A stretch of 64,000 bases of DNA from contig NC_071353.1 in the NCBI RefSeq assembly GCF_943734655.1, forward strand, positions 23,888,501 through 23,952,500, given 5' to 3'. A program made the position numbers and the translations under genes. Shown piece after piece: positions 40,829-52,626 of this stretch (its first letter is position 1; every line of letters begins with the position of its first letter). This DNA is from Sabethes cyaneus. Taxonomy: Eukaryota > Arthropoda > Insecta > Diptera > Culicidae. Under the pieces are notes generated by a model, which was given only the letters and a program-made list of their open reading frames with translations, was not told the DNA's origin and ran no database searches.

Positions 40829-42679
40829 TCAAACGATCCTACGGAATGCATCCGGATTATCCTGATCAAGGAACAGTAAATTGAAGACGTCGTTATAGAA
40901 GTCGGAGTAGTACTCACAGGCTCGCTTGCAATCCGGTGTGAAATTAACCTCAAGGATTTTGGGCTGAATGCGACTTCCGTTGTCGGACCACTCTAGCATC
41001 AAATCAACTGCATAAAGGGCACGCGACTGTGCATTAGGACTGATGCCGCATGGTGGTGGTAGACGAGTTGCTCCCTGCAGCATCTCCTTCAGCATATGAC
41101 AAATGTCCTCCTCGACCGTCGACCACTCATGTTTTGGATATTGCAGTTTCCACTGCTCCAGAAACTCTTCGCACTTCATGTGTCTGAGTTGGTACTGCGA
41201 ATAATTCATAACGGTGAAATGTTTTTCGTAATCATCAAAATCATTTAGCTCAAAGGGTTTATTCGCAAAACGCAAAAAGAACTGATTATAAATGTAAGCT
41301 GAAAGTTCATCAACACTCTTTAGCAGCAGCACATAACGAATATCAAATTTTACCCGTCCTTCCACTTCCGGTCTTCGGAAAAGAACTGGCTTGTCGATAT
41401 ACTTCTGAACAATTTTTGGGCCAGTTTGCTGTAAGCGCATGATTTGAGCTAGGTTCTTGGTAATGTAAGTGTCCAACCCGCGGGCGAGATTCCACGGTTT
41501 AATAATGTAGTGGTTATCAAGTCCCCTTCGGGCACGGTTTTGATAATAACTTACAAATTCAATCAACTCAGTTTTAAGATTATATGTTACCGGTAACCAT
41601 TCAGGATTTGGCGCCAGTGGTTCCATTCCATCTATCTTTTTGGCCATTCGTCGACACACGATACTAAGAAGGTCCTTGATAGTGATTACATTCTCGAACG
41701 GAAATTGGTTGATGAACTTATTCGGTGTTGATGCACTGAATTCGAGATATTGTTTAAAATGTGTTGTTAACCAAAGGATATCCGCATCTTCTGGGTTGTC
41801 GACAAGTTCGTAGGCAGGATCAGTAAGGTATTGATTAACCATATCATACTGGGAATAGACTTTAAGAGGACCATTTCCATCGAACAGTGGCGGCGCTACA
41901 TCACTACTAGGTAAGGATTCTTCTACGTGACCAGCGAGGAAATAATCTTTGGAAGCTTCTTTTTGGGCAAAGCTTTCCTCTGTTAGTGAAGTGTAACGCC
42001 AGGGTAGTAGAAGCGCGTCACGTTCTTTGCTTTCGCTGGGTGTCCCTTCCACAAAATCTCGGTAGAGCTGGTCTCCTTCTTGAAGATCTTCGATTGGAAA
42101 TAGTAAACTGTAAGTCATTTGTTCCGGCACGTGGATGAAAGGCACGACTCTACAGTTAGGTGTATCTCTGTGTAAAATTCCGCTTCCCAGCTCGTCCATG
42201 ACATACCAAATGGGCATTCTACTTTCTACCGACAAACCTTCAGCATTCAATGAATACATACAGCACCATTTCCAAACATCGTTCAGTATTTTAGTAATAA
42301 CTACAGTACTTGGCACGTCTTGCTGATCAATTCCCATCATTATTGCTAGCCGGTTTACCAGCGGTGGATGCTCGTTCAGTAATTGACGTGCATTGTCCGT
42401 TCGAAAAGTCCACGCATGGTCTACCAAGTATATCTCGGTTGGATCGTTCGCACGAATGCCTCCCTCCTTCGTTACGGTCACCGTCCAGATTGGATCCTCC
42501 TCAGAACGTTCACCGTCTTCATAATCTACGAACAGCAGAGAAAAACAATCGCCGGCATCGAAGGCCTGATGTTTGAGCTTACGGAACAGCTCTGGCCAAA
42601 GGTGATCCGGCACTCCGGATGCTAGCAGCTGGGGCTTGTGAACATCCAAAAACGTTTCGTATTCATTAAGGCCATCCAT
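40829..42679 (-). CDS. TTLL12: Tubulin-tyrosine-ligase-like protein 12
   Basis: A single uninterrupted frame of 616 residues, near the 644 of human TTLL12. Start at ATG 42677-42679 (preceded in frame by GTG). The N-terminal half is the part specific to TTLL12: VPDHLWPELFRKLKHQAFDA, EIYLVDHAWTFRTDNARQLL and LMIMGIDQ-like text. The C-terminal half is the TTL domain: NHYIIKPWNLARGLDTYITK, FRRPEVEGRVKFDIRYVLLL, and near the end KILEVNFTPDCKRACEYYSD with the metal-binding E/N. TTLL12 is a divergent TTL protein linked to tubulin tyrosination control and other non-ligase roles in vertebrates; activity here is unknown. It is convergent with the TMEM179-like gene. No intron was needed. Confidence 0.9.
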   Translation of the reverse strand: MDGLNEYETFLDVHKPQLLASGVPDHLWPELFRKLKHQAFDAGDCFSLLFVDYEDGERSEEDPIWTVTVTKEGGIRANDPTEIYLVDHAWTFRTDNARQLLNEHPPLVNRLAIMMGIDQQDVPSTVVITKILNDVWKWCCMYSLNAEGLSVESRMPIWYVMDELGSGILHRDTPNCRVVPFIHVPEQMTYSLLFPIEDLQEGDQLYRDFVEGTPSESKERDALLLPWRYTSLTEESFAQKEASKDYFLAGHVEESLPSSDVAPPLFDGNGPLKVYSQYDMVNQYLTDPAYELVDNPEDADILWLTTHFKQYLEFSASTPNKFINQFPFENVITIKDLLSIVCRRMAKKIDGMEPLAPNPEWLPVTYNLKTELIEFVSYYQNRARRGLDNHYIIKPWNLARGLDTYITKNLAQIMRLQQTGPKIVQKYIDKPVLFRRPEVEGRVKFDIRYVLLLKSVDELSAYIYNQFFLRFANKPFELNDFDDYEKHFTVMNYSQYQLRHMKCEEFLEQWKLQYPKHEWSTVEEDICHMLKEMLQGATRLPPPCGISPNAQSRALYAVDLMLEWSDNGSRIQPKILEVNFTPDCKRACEYYSDFYNDVFNLLFLDQDNPDAFRRIV

Positions 42680-42826
42680 CACAGGAAAAATATTGAATTT
42701 AAACTAGAATGAATTACTCAAGTACGGTGGCACCAGATAACCTCACGTACACGTTAACTTAAAGTTTTTTTTTGTATATGCGGAGTGACAGCGAGTGAGC
42801 GAGGATGCGATGTTGTTATAATGCAA

Positions 42827-42859
42827 AGCTCTACAAAGGAGGTATTCCTTTGTAGAGCT
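42827..42859. repeat. Perfect 14 bp hairpin 5' of TTLL12
   Basis: AGCTCTACAAAGGA and its exact inverse TCCTTTGTAGAGCT are separated by GGTAT. It lies about 150 bp upstream of the TTLL12 start codon (on the - strand). It could be a mini foldback or a footprint of a lost element. Confidence 0.5.
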
Positions 42860-42876
42860 CTAGTCGAGCTTCAATA

Positions 42877-43282
42877 CCGTGGACCCCCGTTCGACTGAAT
42901 ATGAACACTTTTTAATATGCACCCCGCTGCTCTGGTTTGCACGACGTGCAAATTAAAAAATGCTTCAAATGTCATTTTAAAAATGACATCATTTGCTTAT
43001 GCAGACAATGCACATAAACAGGATTTGTTTGTACTGATCTAGCGTGATTAATCCGTTTTACATTGCGTTTTCCCAACGATTATATGATAGAAATCCGAGC
43101 GGAACATGAAATATTTGCTGCTTGCAATTGCCAACTGAATCAAACCACCAAAACAATAACAAAGAGCAGGGCGGCCAGTTCATACACATATTTATGGCTG
43201 CCAGTTGTTCAAATTAAAAACTAACCCCGTTAGTTTACATGAGGAATCGAATTGAGAAATTCAAACGAACGGGGGTTCACTG
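42877..43282. mobile_element. Tc1/mariner-type MITE with CCCCCGTTCG ends
   Basis: Starts CCGTGGACCCCCGTTCG and ends CGAACGGGGGTTCACTG, with TA on each side (42875-42876, 43283-43284). The ideal end CAGTGRACCCCCGTTCG resembles pogo/Tigger-type elements. 406 bp, non-coding. Confidence 0.7.
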
Positions 43283-43320
43283 TATTTGGCAACTAACATT
43301 TTAATATGGGCCGAAGTCTA

Positions 43321-43535
43321 TCCAGCTTTTTACGAGCCATAATGGCGGACGTGTTCGTAATATTTGGACAGCATTTTTGACATTTCCCTAATACATCGAA
43401 CGTTTTCTTTCCGCGCGTTCACGGTAAAACTAAAGGAACGTACAGAAAGAAAACGTGCGATGTATTAGGGAAATGTCAAAAATGCTGTCCAAATATTACG
43501 AACACGTCCGCCATTATGGCTCGTAAAAAGCTGGA
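43321..43535. mobile_element. Near-perfect palindromic MITE, 215 bp
   Basis: The left arm begins TCCAGCTTTTTACGAGCCAT and the right arm ends with its exact inverse. The arms (about 90 bp each, 43321-43410 and 43445-43535) match with only a few changes, around a 34 bp loop. TA flanks both sides (43319-43320, 43536-43537), indicating a Tc1/mariner-type insertion. The whole sequence would form one hairpin if transcribed. Confidence 0.8.
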
Positions 43536-43539
43536 TATG

Positions 43540-44380
43540 AAGTATTCCACCCCGCACACATATAAAAATTTTTTGACATTAGCTGTGGACCTCGCTGAAG
43601 CTGTTTGCAGTAGGAATAATATCAACAACATCAAATTCCAAACTCCCGGATCTTCTCCTCCACTCTTTGCTCCCCTCTCACTCCTACATAATCGACCCTC
43701 AGCTAATGTCATTCTCGTTAGTGACGAAACCGCAAATTACTTCATTGTGCTTGTGCATTAGGGGGTCTGATTTGGGCCCGCTGTCAAATTTTGAGCCCGA
43801 ACGCTTAAAAAATTTGGCCCGCTTTCAAAAGTGGAACAGCTCAAAACATGCGTATTTTTTACACACTATTTTAAGTAACTCTTACTCAAGGTATTGGGCG
43901 TGAAAAGTGCATGTCTTGCAGTGACATTTTTTGGGGCTAGTTGGTCTATGGGACATCAGCTTTAGCAAAAATACTATATGCAACATGCGATAAATCGGAA
44001 GCGCATAGTTTATTGCATGTAAAATGACACGTTATAAGTACTTTTGTGAGAAATTCGAAAGCATGCTTAGCGTAAAATATTCTCAAACGTTTTTTTTAGT
44101 TAGCAGCTAATTTACAACGAAAAAAATAAGACCAATTCAATTTCTTATTTGTGTTTTCCTAAAGAACTACTTGCCGAAAACTTATATGAGTTACCAATAC
44201 TCCACAGAACAGAAGTGGAAGTCCGAACGATTCGGCGATCAAAACTGGTAACAGAAACTTTTTTGTTTTTCTTTTTCTTTGGGAAGGTTTTCGCGTAGAA
44301 GCGAATAACAGCAATATAAGCAGAACGCTCGCTGCCAATCGCATAGCAATCCCTACAGTCCCTACAGTCCTACAGTGGTT
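43540..44380. other. Unassigned sequence before LINE
   Basis: No supported gene. Short open frames run through here but show no family features. Confidence 0.3.
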
Positions 44381-44399
44381 CATAGCCTCTAATTCAGCA

Positions 44400-47095
44400 A
44401 CTTCTATTCCTACCTTCTCGTGGTACTAGTAGCCGGGATACGAGCAACCTTAGTGGAGATCGGGTAAGCAACCCCGGTGGAAGTCAAGATCGTATGCCGA
44501 CAGGAAAGGAGGGCTCTTTCGAGCTTCGTCGGCCCTCCGTGGAAACAGTGGTTGGTGTAACAGGCTTTGCAAGCCGTCACTACGAAATATACTAAAGCAC
44601 GGAACGAAGAACGAAGAACAAGGAAATTCTTACTGGAACAATCGAAATAGATCCACGCGACGTATAAGGACTATGGATTGGAAACTCGGGACGTGGAACG
44701 GCCAAGGAAGCACTCGAGAACGGCCAAGGGAGCACAAGTTCGACATTGTAGCGCTGCAGGAGGTGTGCTAGAAGAGCTCAACTGTATGTACGTTCAGAGA
44801 TGGACATACCATCTACCAGAGCTGCGGCAACACACACGAGCTGGATACAGCTTTCATAGCGACGCGCGAGATGCGGAAACGGGTGATTGGGTGGTGGCCA
44901 ATCAATCCTCCAATATGCAGGTTGAGAATCAAGGGCCGATTCTTCAATATAAGCATCATCAACGTGCGCAGCCCTCACCTCAGAAGTAGCTATGACGACA
45001 AGGATGAATTCTACGCGCAGTTGGAAAGTGAAAACGACCGCTGCCCAAAACATGATATCAAGTTCGTCATCGGGGATTTCAATGCTCAGGTCGGCCAGGA
45101 GGAGGAATACAAACCGGGGTTTGGAAGGTTCAGTGCACACCAGCGGACCAATGAAATGGGCCTAAGACTTATCGACTTTGCCGCCTCCAAGAATATGGCC
45201 GTACGTAGTACCTTTTTCCAGCACAGAATCCATCACAAGTACACCTGGAGGTCACCAAATCAGACAGAATCACAGATCGACCACGTTTTGATCGACGGTC
45301 GGCACTTCTCAGACATCGACATCAGATCCTATCGAAGCGCTAACGTTGACCACTCCCTAGCGATGGTTACGACGCGCCCAAAACTCTCCGTTGTGAACAA
45401 CATTCGATACCGACGCCAGCCTCGGTTAGATCTCGCGCGGCAAACTACGCGCATTCACTCAAAGCTGTGCTGTCGGAAGCGGACGTGCTGGACGAAGCCC
45501 CTCTCGAGGACTTTTGGAACACCATAAAAACAGCCATCAGTAGTGTAGCGGAGAGCTCCATCGGGCATGTGCCCCGGAATCAGTGGAACGATTGGTTTGA
45601 CGATGAATGTTGTAGAATGATGGATGAGGAGAACGCTGCGCGGGCGGCCACGATGCGCAGTGCCACACGTCAGAACGTGTAAGACACAAACAGAAGAAGA
45701 TGCAGCGAAACTTGGCTTTGTGGCGCGAGCCGAAATGTGCCGGGAAAAGAATGACAGTATTCTGACGGACGATCGTGAGGTGACCGATAGGTGGAAGCAG
45801 CACTTCAACAAACACCTGAATGGCGCCCAGGCGGAGAACCATGGCGGCGGGGAAAGCGATTTCGACGGTGCAATAAACGGGGAAGAGGTGCCAGCCCCAA
45901 CGATAGGCGAAGTTATGGAGGCCATCATGCAGCTAAAGAACAACAAGTCAGCTGGGAAAGATGGCATCGGAGTGGAGCTCAATAAAATGAGACCAGAAAA
46001 GCTGGCCGTTTGTATGCACCTACTAATTGCTAGAATATGGGATACGGAACAGCTACCGGAGGAGTGGAAAGATGGGGTTATCTGCCCGATCTATAAAAAG
46101 GGCGACAAGTTGTACTGTAAGAACTATCGTGCGATTACTGTTCTCAATGCCGCCTATAAAGTGATGTCCCAAATCATTTTCCGTCGACTATCACCAGTTG
46201 CGAACAGATTTGTGGGAACTTATCAAGCCGGCTTCGTCGAAGATCGATCTACTACAGATTCCCCAGGAAGCTCATCAATCTGATTAAATTTACGATGGAC
46301 GGTACACAGTGCTGTGTTCGGATTTCGGGTGGATTGACAAGTTCATTCGAATCACACAGAGGGCTTCGTCAAAGTGATGGTCTTTTACGCCTGCTGTTCA
46401 ACGTGGCGGTGGCTGAACAGTACATCAGACTAAAGCGCGAGGCAAAAAAGATTGGGTTAAAGGTAAATACGTTTAAAACAAAGTACATGCTGGCCTACGG
46501 AACCGAGGCTGACCGACGCCGCTTGGGCAGTAGTATATTGAACGACGGCCATGAGTCTGAGATAGTCGACGAATTTGTCTACCTTAGCTCACTGGTAACA
46601 GCGGACAATGATACCAGCCGTGAGATTCGGAGATGTATTATCAGCGGAAGTCGTGCTTACTATGGGCTTCACAAGCAATTGCGGCCGAGCAGACTGAGTC
46701 CCCGTAAAAAGTGCACCCTGTACAAGACGCTTAGTAAACCGGTTGTTCTCTAGGGTCATGAAATATGGGCAATACTCGAGAAGGACCTGTGAGTACTCGG
46801 AGTTTTCGAACGACGAGTGCTAAGAACGATCTTCGGCGGCGTACAGGAAAACGGAGTATGGAGGCGGAGGATGAACCATGAACTCGCACAGCTCTATGGC
46901 GAACCCAGTATCCAAAAGGTGGCTAAAGCTGGATGGATACGATTGGCAGGGCATGTCGTAAGAATGTCGGACAACTACCCTGCAAAGATGGTGTTCGCCT
47001 TAAATCCAGTAGGAACAAGACGAGCAGGAGCTTTGTTCAACAGGCTTTGTCTTAGGACGGCAAGCCACCTAAGTAAGTAACTACTGAACTGCAAA
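44400..47095 (+). pseudogene. RTE LINE copy 3, near full-length but internally deleted
   Basis: A 5' untranslated part is followed by MDWKLGTWNG at about 44673, the start of the RTE protein. The endonuclease follows (HDIKFVIGDFNAQVGQEEEY, GLRLIDFAASKNMAVRST, KYTWRSPNQTESQIDHVLID, NVDHSLAMVTTRPKL), with a frame break near 45520. Reverse transcriptase follows: KNNKSAGKDGIGVELNKM, LPEEWKDGVICPIYKKGDK, YQAGFVEDRSTTD. A deletion at about 46260-46420 removes the FADD catalytic region. The tail (DEFVYLSSLVTADNDTSREI, VLRTIFGGVQENGVWRRRMN) ends near 47075 with ccacctaagtaagtaa. It cannot mobilise itself. Confidence 0.8.
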
Positions 47096-47133
47096 ATTTT
47101 AACCCAAAAAATTGGGCCAAATGGTTCACAGTC
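47086..47133. repeat. Solo end of the GGCTGTGAACC MITE family
   Basis: The sequence ending aaatggttcacagtc followed by TAA resembles the right inverted end of the MITE at 25204-25692 (diverged). No left partner is seen, so it is a truncated relic right after the RTE tail. Confidence 0.5.
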
Positions 47134-47139
47134 TAATCT

Positions 47140-48804
47140 AAATTGAGTTACTTTGAGACTTCGTTCGACCGTGGCGTAGATATCTGAAATGGAAGTTTTC
47201 CACGGGAGTTTTCTTTCACTGTCATTCATGTCACTGGCAGGTCAGCTAATTTTCCGTCAACTTTTATTTCAAAGTGCGGTAGGTGCGGTAGTCCATCATT
47301 AGGACGGGCTGTGCGCTACTTTCACCGTCTAACCGGAAGAAAATTTATGATGTTTGCGTCTTATTACTGTGACAGAATATTCTGTGCAACCTTATTCTCG
47401 TTTTGGTTTGGGGCATAGTTTAAACATTTATTTGCTGTTTAATTCCACATGTTTCTTATTAATCAATCAACACAGAGAATAATACTTACTCTTAGTAGCA
47501 GTCGAGAAATGCAATGTTCTTTTCTTCGTCTTCAAAGACAGTTGTTCTTTTTTTCTCCAGAATAAGACGATCTCTTTTGGCTTGTTTTTTTTCCGTCAAA
47601 TATTGTTATCAAATTCAGCTAAAAGACGTGTATAATAGTGTTTAGATTCTAACTTTGTTTTCAGCTAGTATGTTTCAACAGCTTGGATTCATTTTCAACA
47701 CGATAACTATACTGAGTGACATCATTGTTAGGCATATAGTCATACAATATTAACAGTAATACGTTGCACCACGAAGGTGTTCTATCAATTTGAAAATGAA
47801 TGTAATACACTTTCAATCGACTTGAATGCAGTTTACTTACATGTACTTTCAGTTATAAACACACTACACTGATTATATTGGTTTGGATTTTCAACAATGG
47901 GGTTGCACTCTTTACCTTACAACTTTACCTAGTTTCCAATAAATACATTTTTTTTTTCTTAACAAATTAGCGCAAATGGCCTAAATAATTTAGATTTATG
48001 AGTTATGCAAAAAATTGCACTCGTGCGCTACGCGTACGCTAAGGGCTAGAACATTCAATTCTTAAATAACTCGACCTTTATATGAATCTCTCGCTAAAAT
48101 GTGAACTGACCGCTCGGCTTGCTAACGGATTCGAAACTCGGTTAACCTATAAAAATCCTGCGAATAACAGAAGCCCATAAACTTTGGGTAGTTTTGAACC
48201 ATTTGCTATCTAGCTTAGGGTAAGAATTTCAAATTCTAATTTTTTTTTATCGCAAACAGTTTCTGCTTGTTGTAAATGAAATTTTAGTCTGATCATAAAA
48301 CTCCGAGTATTTAAATCTAAAAATATATTATTCAATATAAAAGTGTTCAAAATAGACGTTATATGTTTTAAAATATATGTTTTATGTTTTACATAAAAAC
48401 TCTACCTTTTATCGTTAAGGAAAAATTTTGTTTTGTTTATTTTAAATGCAATTGAGCATAATATGAATGCAACGTCTGTATGTGCTAAATTAGCAGTAAT
48501 AGGTTTGTTTATGCACTTCGAATATTGGTTTTGTCTGCCGTTCATCGATCAATAGAACTCGATTGTACGCTTATGTAATGGTTTCTCAAAATGGCCTCGT
48601 GTCTGCGTTGTGTTAAGGACAAATGGAGTCAGCCAAATTGGGCTGCACGCGGGGTTTGACATTTTAGAATTTAATTTTCTTCTATACTGTTTTTGGTTCG
48701 ACATTAACTTTTATTTTGAAAAATTTTCTATTGTCTTTATTCAAGTTTTTGTTATTTGACTGTAGGTCAAAGCGTTTTCCAATACTAAGGAAAGTATATT
48801 TCAG
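47140..48804. other. Unassigned AT-rich region
   Basis: Nothing recognised on either strand. The last bases (agtatatttcag) make a plausible splice acceptor. Confidence 0.3.
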
Positions 48805-48865
48805 AGAGACAGAGGAGCAGGAACAGAGTACGATGGAACGAAAATTACACGATATTAGAAAGAAG
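48805..48865 (+). CDS. Possible small exon of an unidentified + strand gene
   Basis: A 61-base segment flanked by atatttcag and g|gtatga. Two frames are open: one gives ETEEQEQSTMERKLHDIRKK, the other SRNRVRWNENYTILER-type text. Only the second joins in frame with the candidate exon at 50075. No protein family recognised and no other exons located. It could be chance. Confidence 0.25.
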
Positions 48866-50074
48866 GTATGACATTGAATTACAAGCTTAGTCGGTTTTGC
48901 ACGTACTTTGAATGATCGTTTTTAAGAGATATTTGCTATTTCAAGACTATCGGAAAAACATGAAACCTCTCCTAACTCCAAATGCGTCCAGGGGGTAGTA
49001 GTTTCGCCCAGAAAAGTCTTTTTTCACCAATCAACAAGAATTTGGCCACCAAGACAAAATTTCTATTGATTTTTAATTTTATATTAGGCAAAATTTTGAT
49101 ACTGAACGTTAAAAAATAACGCTGTGATACCTAAAAACATTAGATTTCATTCATTGGGGGAATTGGCGTTCATTTCTAGGGAGGTTTAGACTCAAGTTTT
49201 TATTACCAATAGTTATCAAATCATAGTTTTTTTTCCTCAAAGTTTAGGAAACTGAGTCGATTTTTCTTGTCGTAAACCACCCCCCTTGTTCCACCAATGT
49301 TTTCATTTCTTTTAATACACTTTTGATAGCGCAATTTATTTTGTTCGCTTTTGTGGACTAGTGACAATCGTAAAAGTTGTAGGAATTTATAAAAGATAGT
49401 GTCTTTACTGGTGCGTGACACTATTGTCACTCTGATTCAATTATCTAGGATTTTGGTTTGACTTTCTTTTTCGATGAACATCGCCAATCAGTTTGACTTC
49501 TTTCGTCGCTCTTAGCAGTTGGGTCTTAGCAAGGTTTCTACGTTTCCATTCCTTATTTGCGAGAGAGGCTTTTCGTGGAGGTTTTCTCTATGTGGATCAG
49601 GATGCTGTTGGACGTGCCGAACGTTGACACCCGTATGTCGAATTTTCCGTCCAATCCAAGCGAGTGAGTCATTAATCTTGCATTTTCGATCGTTGAATCG
49701 CACAGTCTATGTGGAGAAAAGAGCGAGAATGAAATGTAAAAATTAATCTGTTGGATATGAAAAATGGGATTCTTTCACTTTCGGAAATGACAGAAGTGAA
49801 AAGATGCCAGCAGTGGTTGGTTGGGCTGTGACGAGTGCATATCTTCTGTCAGTATGTATTGAACTTTTTACCGAGATTATCAATAGATTGTGTGTTAATG
49901 CACACCAATAAGTTATTAAATTGACTGTTGTTTGTCGACTGTCATAGTTCAGCGACGATAATAGCAATTTTATACGAAAAATTTGGATGGACGGATTTTA
50001 AAACAGTACGACGAATTTTAGAAATAAAGTCAGTTGCGTAATTTCAATAATATGCTTTATTAATCGCTTTTCAG

Positions 50075-50100
50075 TGATTTCAAAGTTTACGAATCGGAAG
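50075..50100 (+). CDS. Possible 26-base microexon
   Basis: Bounded by a good acceptor (taatcgcttttcag) and donor (gaag|gtaagtgt). In the phase left by 48805-48865 it reads SDFKVYESE with the junction codon. Length and context are only suggestive. Confidence 0.2.
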
Positions 50101-50366
50101 GTAAGTGTGTTTTAGTCAAATCAGCACAAGAACTTTTGGAGTATTCATTAAATTCATCCAACAAATGATGAAAATTAGAATGGCTTTACTTACTACGACG
50201 GGAATTAGAAATAAACCCTAGATAGCTAGCTAGTTGATACCATGACACTGGGCGGGTTTTAGAATCAACTCGCTAACAAGCCGCAAACTCGCCTAATGGA
50301 ATTGAGGTTTAACAAACATGTGTAACGCAAAGAAATATTCCGAAATATAGCGCATTTTTCTGCACT

Positions 50367-50490
50367 GTAAAGGCCCAGACACAATGCATACGGATTTTAT
50401 TACGTTGCGGATATTTGACAGAAACCCCATGGAAAAACTGTCAAATTGCCGCAACGTAGTAAAATCCGTATGCATTGTGTTTGGACGTTA
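50367..50490. repeat. Palindromic MITE, about 124 bp
   Basis: The arms GACACAATGCATACGGATTT and the inverse AAATCCGTATGCATTGTGTT bracket a second inner pair (TTACGTTGCGG / CCGCAACGTA). Immediately followed by the larger element at 50491. Confidence 0.6.
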
Positions 50491-51018
50491 AGGGTGACCG
50501 CGAATTCGCCTATTAGGGTGATACAAACTTTTGTTTTTTTTTAAATTTCAAAATTTTTTTTTCTCCAAAAAGTTGCAGAACATACTAGAATAAGCAACTT
50601 TGCTGAATATAGTAACCATCTATCTCTTATCGGTTGCGAAATATAATGGTGTGTCAAAAAAGAGCACTTAAAAACCGATTATGCTCAATAATTTTGCACA
50701 CGATTTTTTCATTATGCTCATTAAATATGCATCTTAGTGAAAAACAGTCTTCACAGAAAATGTGTATTTTAGCATACTAAATAACTTTGTGGAACATTTA
50801 AATGCAATAAATAAATAGTGTGCAAAGTTATTGAGCATAATTGATTTTTAAGTGCTCTTTTTTAACACATCACTATATTTCACAACGGGTGAGAGATAGA
50901 TAGTTACTATGTTCAGAAAAGTTGCTTATTTTAGTATGTTCTGTAACTTTTTGGAGAAAATTTGTTGTTTTTGAACAAAAGTTTGTATCACCCTAATAGG
51001 TGAATTCACGGTCACTCT
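50491..51018. mobile_element. MITE with long (about 200 bp) inverted ends
   Basis: Starts AGGGTGACCGCGAATTCGCC and ends GGTGAATTCACGGTCACTCT. Similarity continues inward through ctattagggtgatacaaact, atactagaataagcaacttt, atctatctctta and agagcacttaaaaa, all returned inverted. Non-coding. A fragment of the same family (gagatagatagttactat, gttgcttattttagtatgtt) lies at 53289-53348, and a more diverged piece at 51037-51160. Confidence 0.65.
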
Positions 51019-51160
51019 AAGATTGCAGAAAGATGCACTATATTTTATTATTAAACTTCTCCAAAAACACTATGCCTCAAAAACTACGCATTTGTACGTT
51101 ATAGCAAACTATTGTAATAACTTGTTAAATACAGTAACTCTCTATCTCTTTCCCTTAACG

Positions 51161-52200
51161 AGCGATAAAAAAATTTATCCAAAAATAACGCATTTTTCAA
51201 TTGATTTTCTCTCAGATTCTTTTGGAGATCTCTTCGCATAATTTGGAACAAATTATGTCACATAAACTTTTTTCTTATGTCGTTCTCAACTTATTGCAAA
51301 TGTAAAGTCTAAATAATACGTATTAGGATAACTCTGCGCGAAGTATCCGAGATGTTTCGATCTTCACGGATTTGAACCAAATATTGTCAGGTTTTTCATT
51401 TCAAGTCAGAACGTAATAATCATGTCGCTAAAAAATTGTCTAATCTAAAACATACTCGATGCAGTAACGCACCGCTCCTGTGAAGTCACGTTTTGGGAAC
51501 CTCATACACTTTATAATCAAAAATTACAGAACGTATTGACAGAAGTCTTTGGTTAAATAACCTAAAGAGTTATTTTCGAACGTCGTTGTAGAATTTCATG
51601 TATGAGAGAACCAATTTTTTTAGTCAATGCTACAACTATGGCATGTACTTTATGGAGAATCTTTCGTTTATTCAAACTTTTATTTTGTTGCTAGATGCTT
51701 GGAACTGAAATCTAAAATGGAATTTTAACACTAATATTCTCGGTTTATGTTTTGTTTACAAAGTTACATAATAACAAAGTCATAGTACAAAGTCACATAG
51801 TTACTGAGAAATAGTTTCTTTTATGCATCATTTGAATAATTAAGTTCGTAGTTGTTTTTAATCTTTTCTGTGGTCGGGTCCTGCCAAAATGAGCAGAAAA
51901 GTCTATAGACACGAAAGCTGAAATATACGCGTAAGGCTCATTGCAAAAAAAAACTTTACGGCCTTATTTTCTTATGTATTTGATGGCACATTGTACAACA
52001 TTCTTAAAAAGGTGCAACACGGATTAAAGGGGCGTAATACCTTTTGCACCATATTTTTTGCCTCATTTCAAATATTTTTTTGTCGATACCGCGCTAGACG
52101 ATTCGATTCGACATTGAAGTTTTTATTCGCTGTGCAATCGTTCCAGACATGCGCAGTACAAATAGCTAAAACTTTGTCAATTTTCGAAATTCATTCAAAC
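51161..52200. other. Unassigned region
   Basis: AT-rich. No gene or bounded repeat supported. Confidence 0.3.
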
Positions 52201-52626
52201 GACTTCAACCACATATGCTTTCAAGGCCAAAATATCCGAGGTTAAATATTTTATAGGCTCAGTTTCAAACCAACAAATTACAAAGTTTTTTACAGATTTC
52301 TTATCGAATTTTATGATAGACTTTACATATAAATACTAATTTACATGTCAGGTAATGTTTCGTCACTAAATGTAGACTTTTTCATGCGTTTTGGAGACAA
52401 AAATTTTTTCGCCATTTTTTCAACTTTTTTTCCGCCATTTGTCACAAATTTGCACTGTTGAAAATACAGATGAAATGACAAAAACTGACAAATTATATCA
52501 CACACACATCAGATTGATGTCTTATCTCTCTTGTAGTGATATATTAACAATGCTAACTGTTGAAATTCAGCAGTAAACAGGTTTTGAAGACGAGGTATGA
52601 TATATCATACGCTGGGTCATAATGGG
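52200..52626. repeat. Partial TTAA-type element (CCCATTATGACCC end)
   Basis: Right end gggtcataatggg is followed by TTAA (52627-52630). The internal motif ttcaaggccaaaatat at about 52219 recurs at 63605-63625 inside the element starting at 63490. The left end is not identified. Confidence 0.4.

Noticed and set aside
43516..43761. 81-codon frame starting MARKKLDMKYS
   Set aside because: Its start lies in the right arm of the palindromic MITE, and the rest has no family features.
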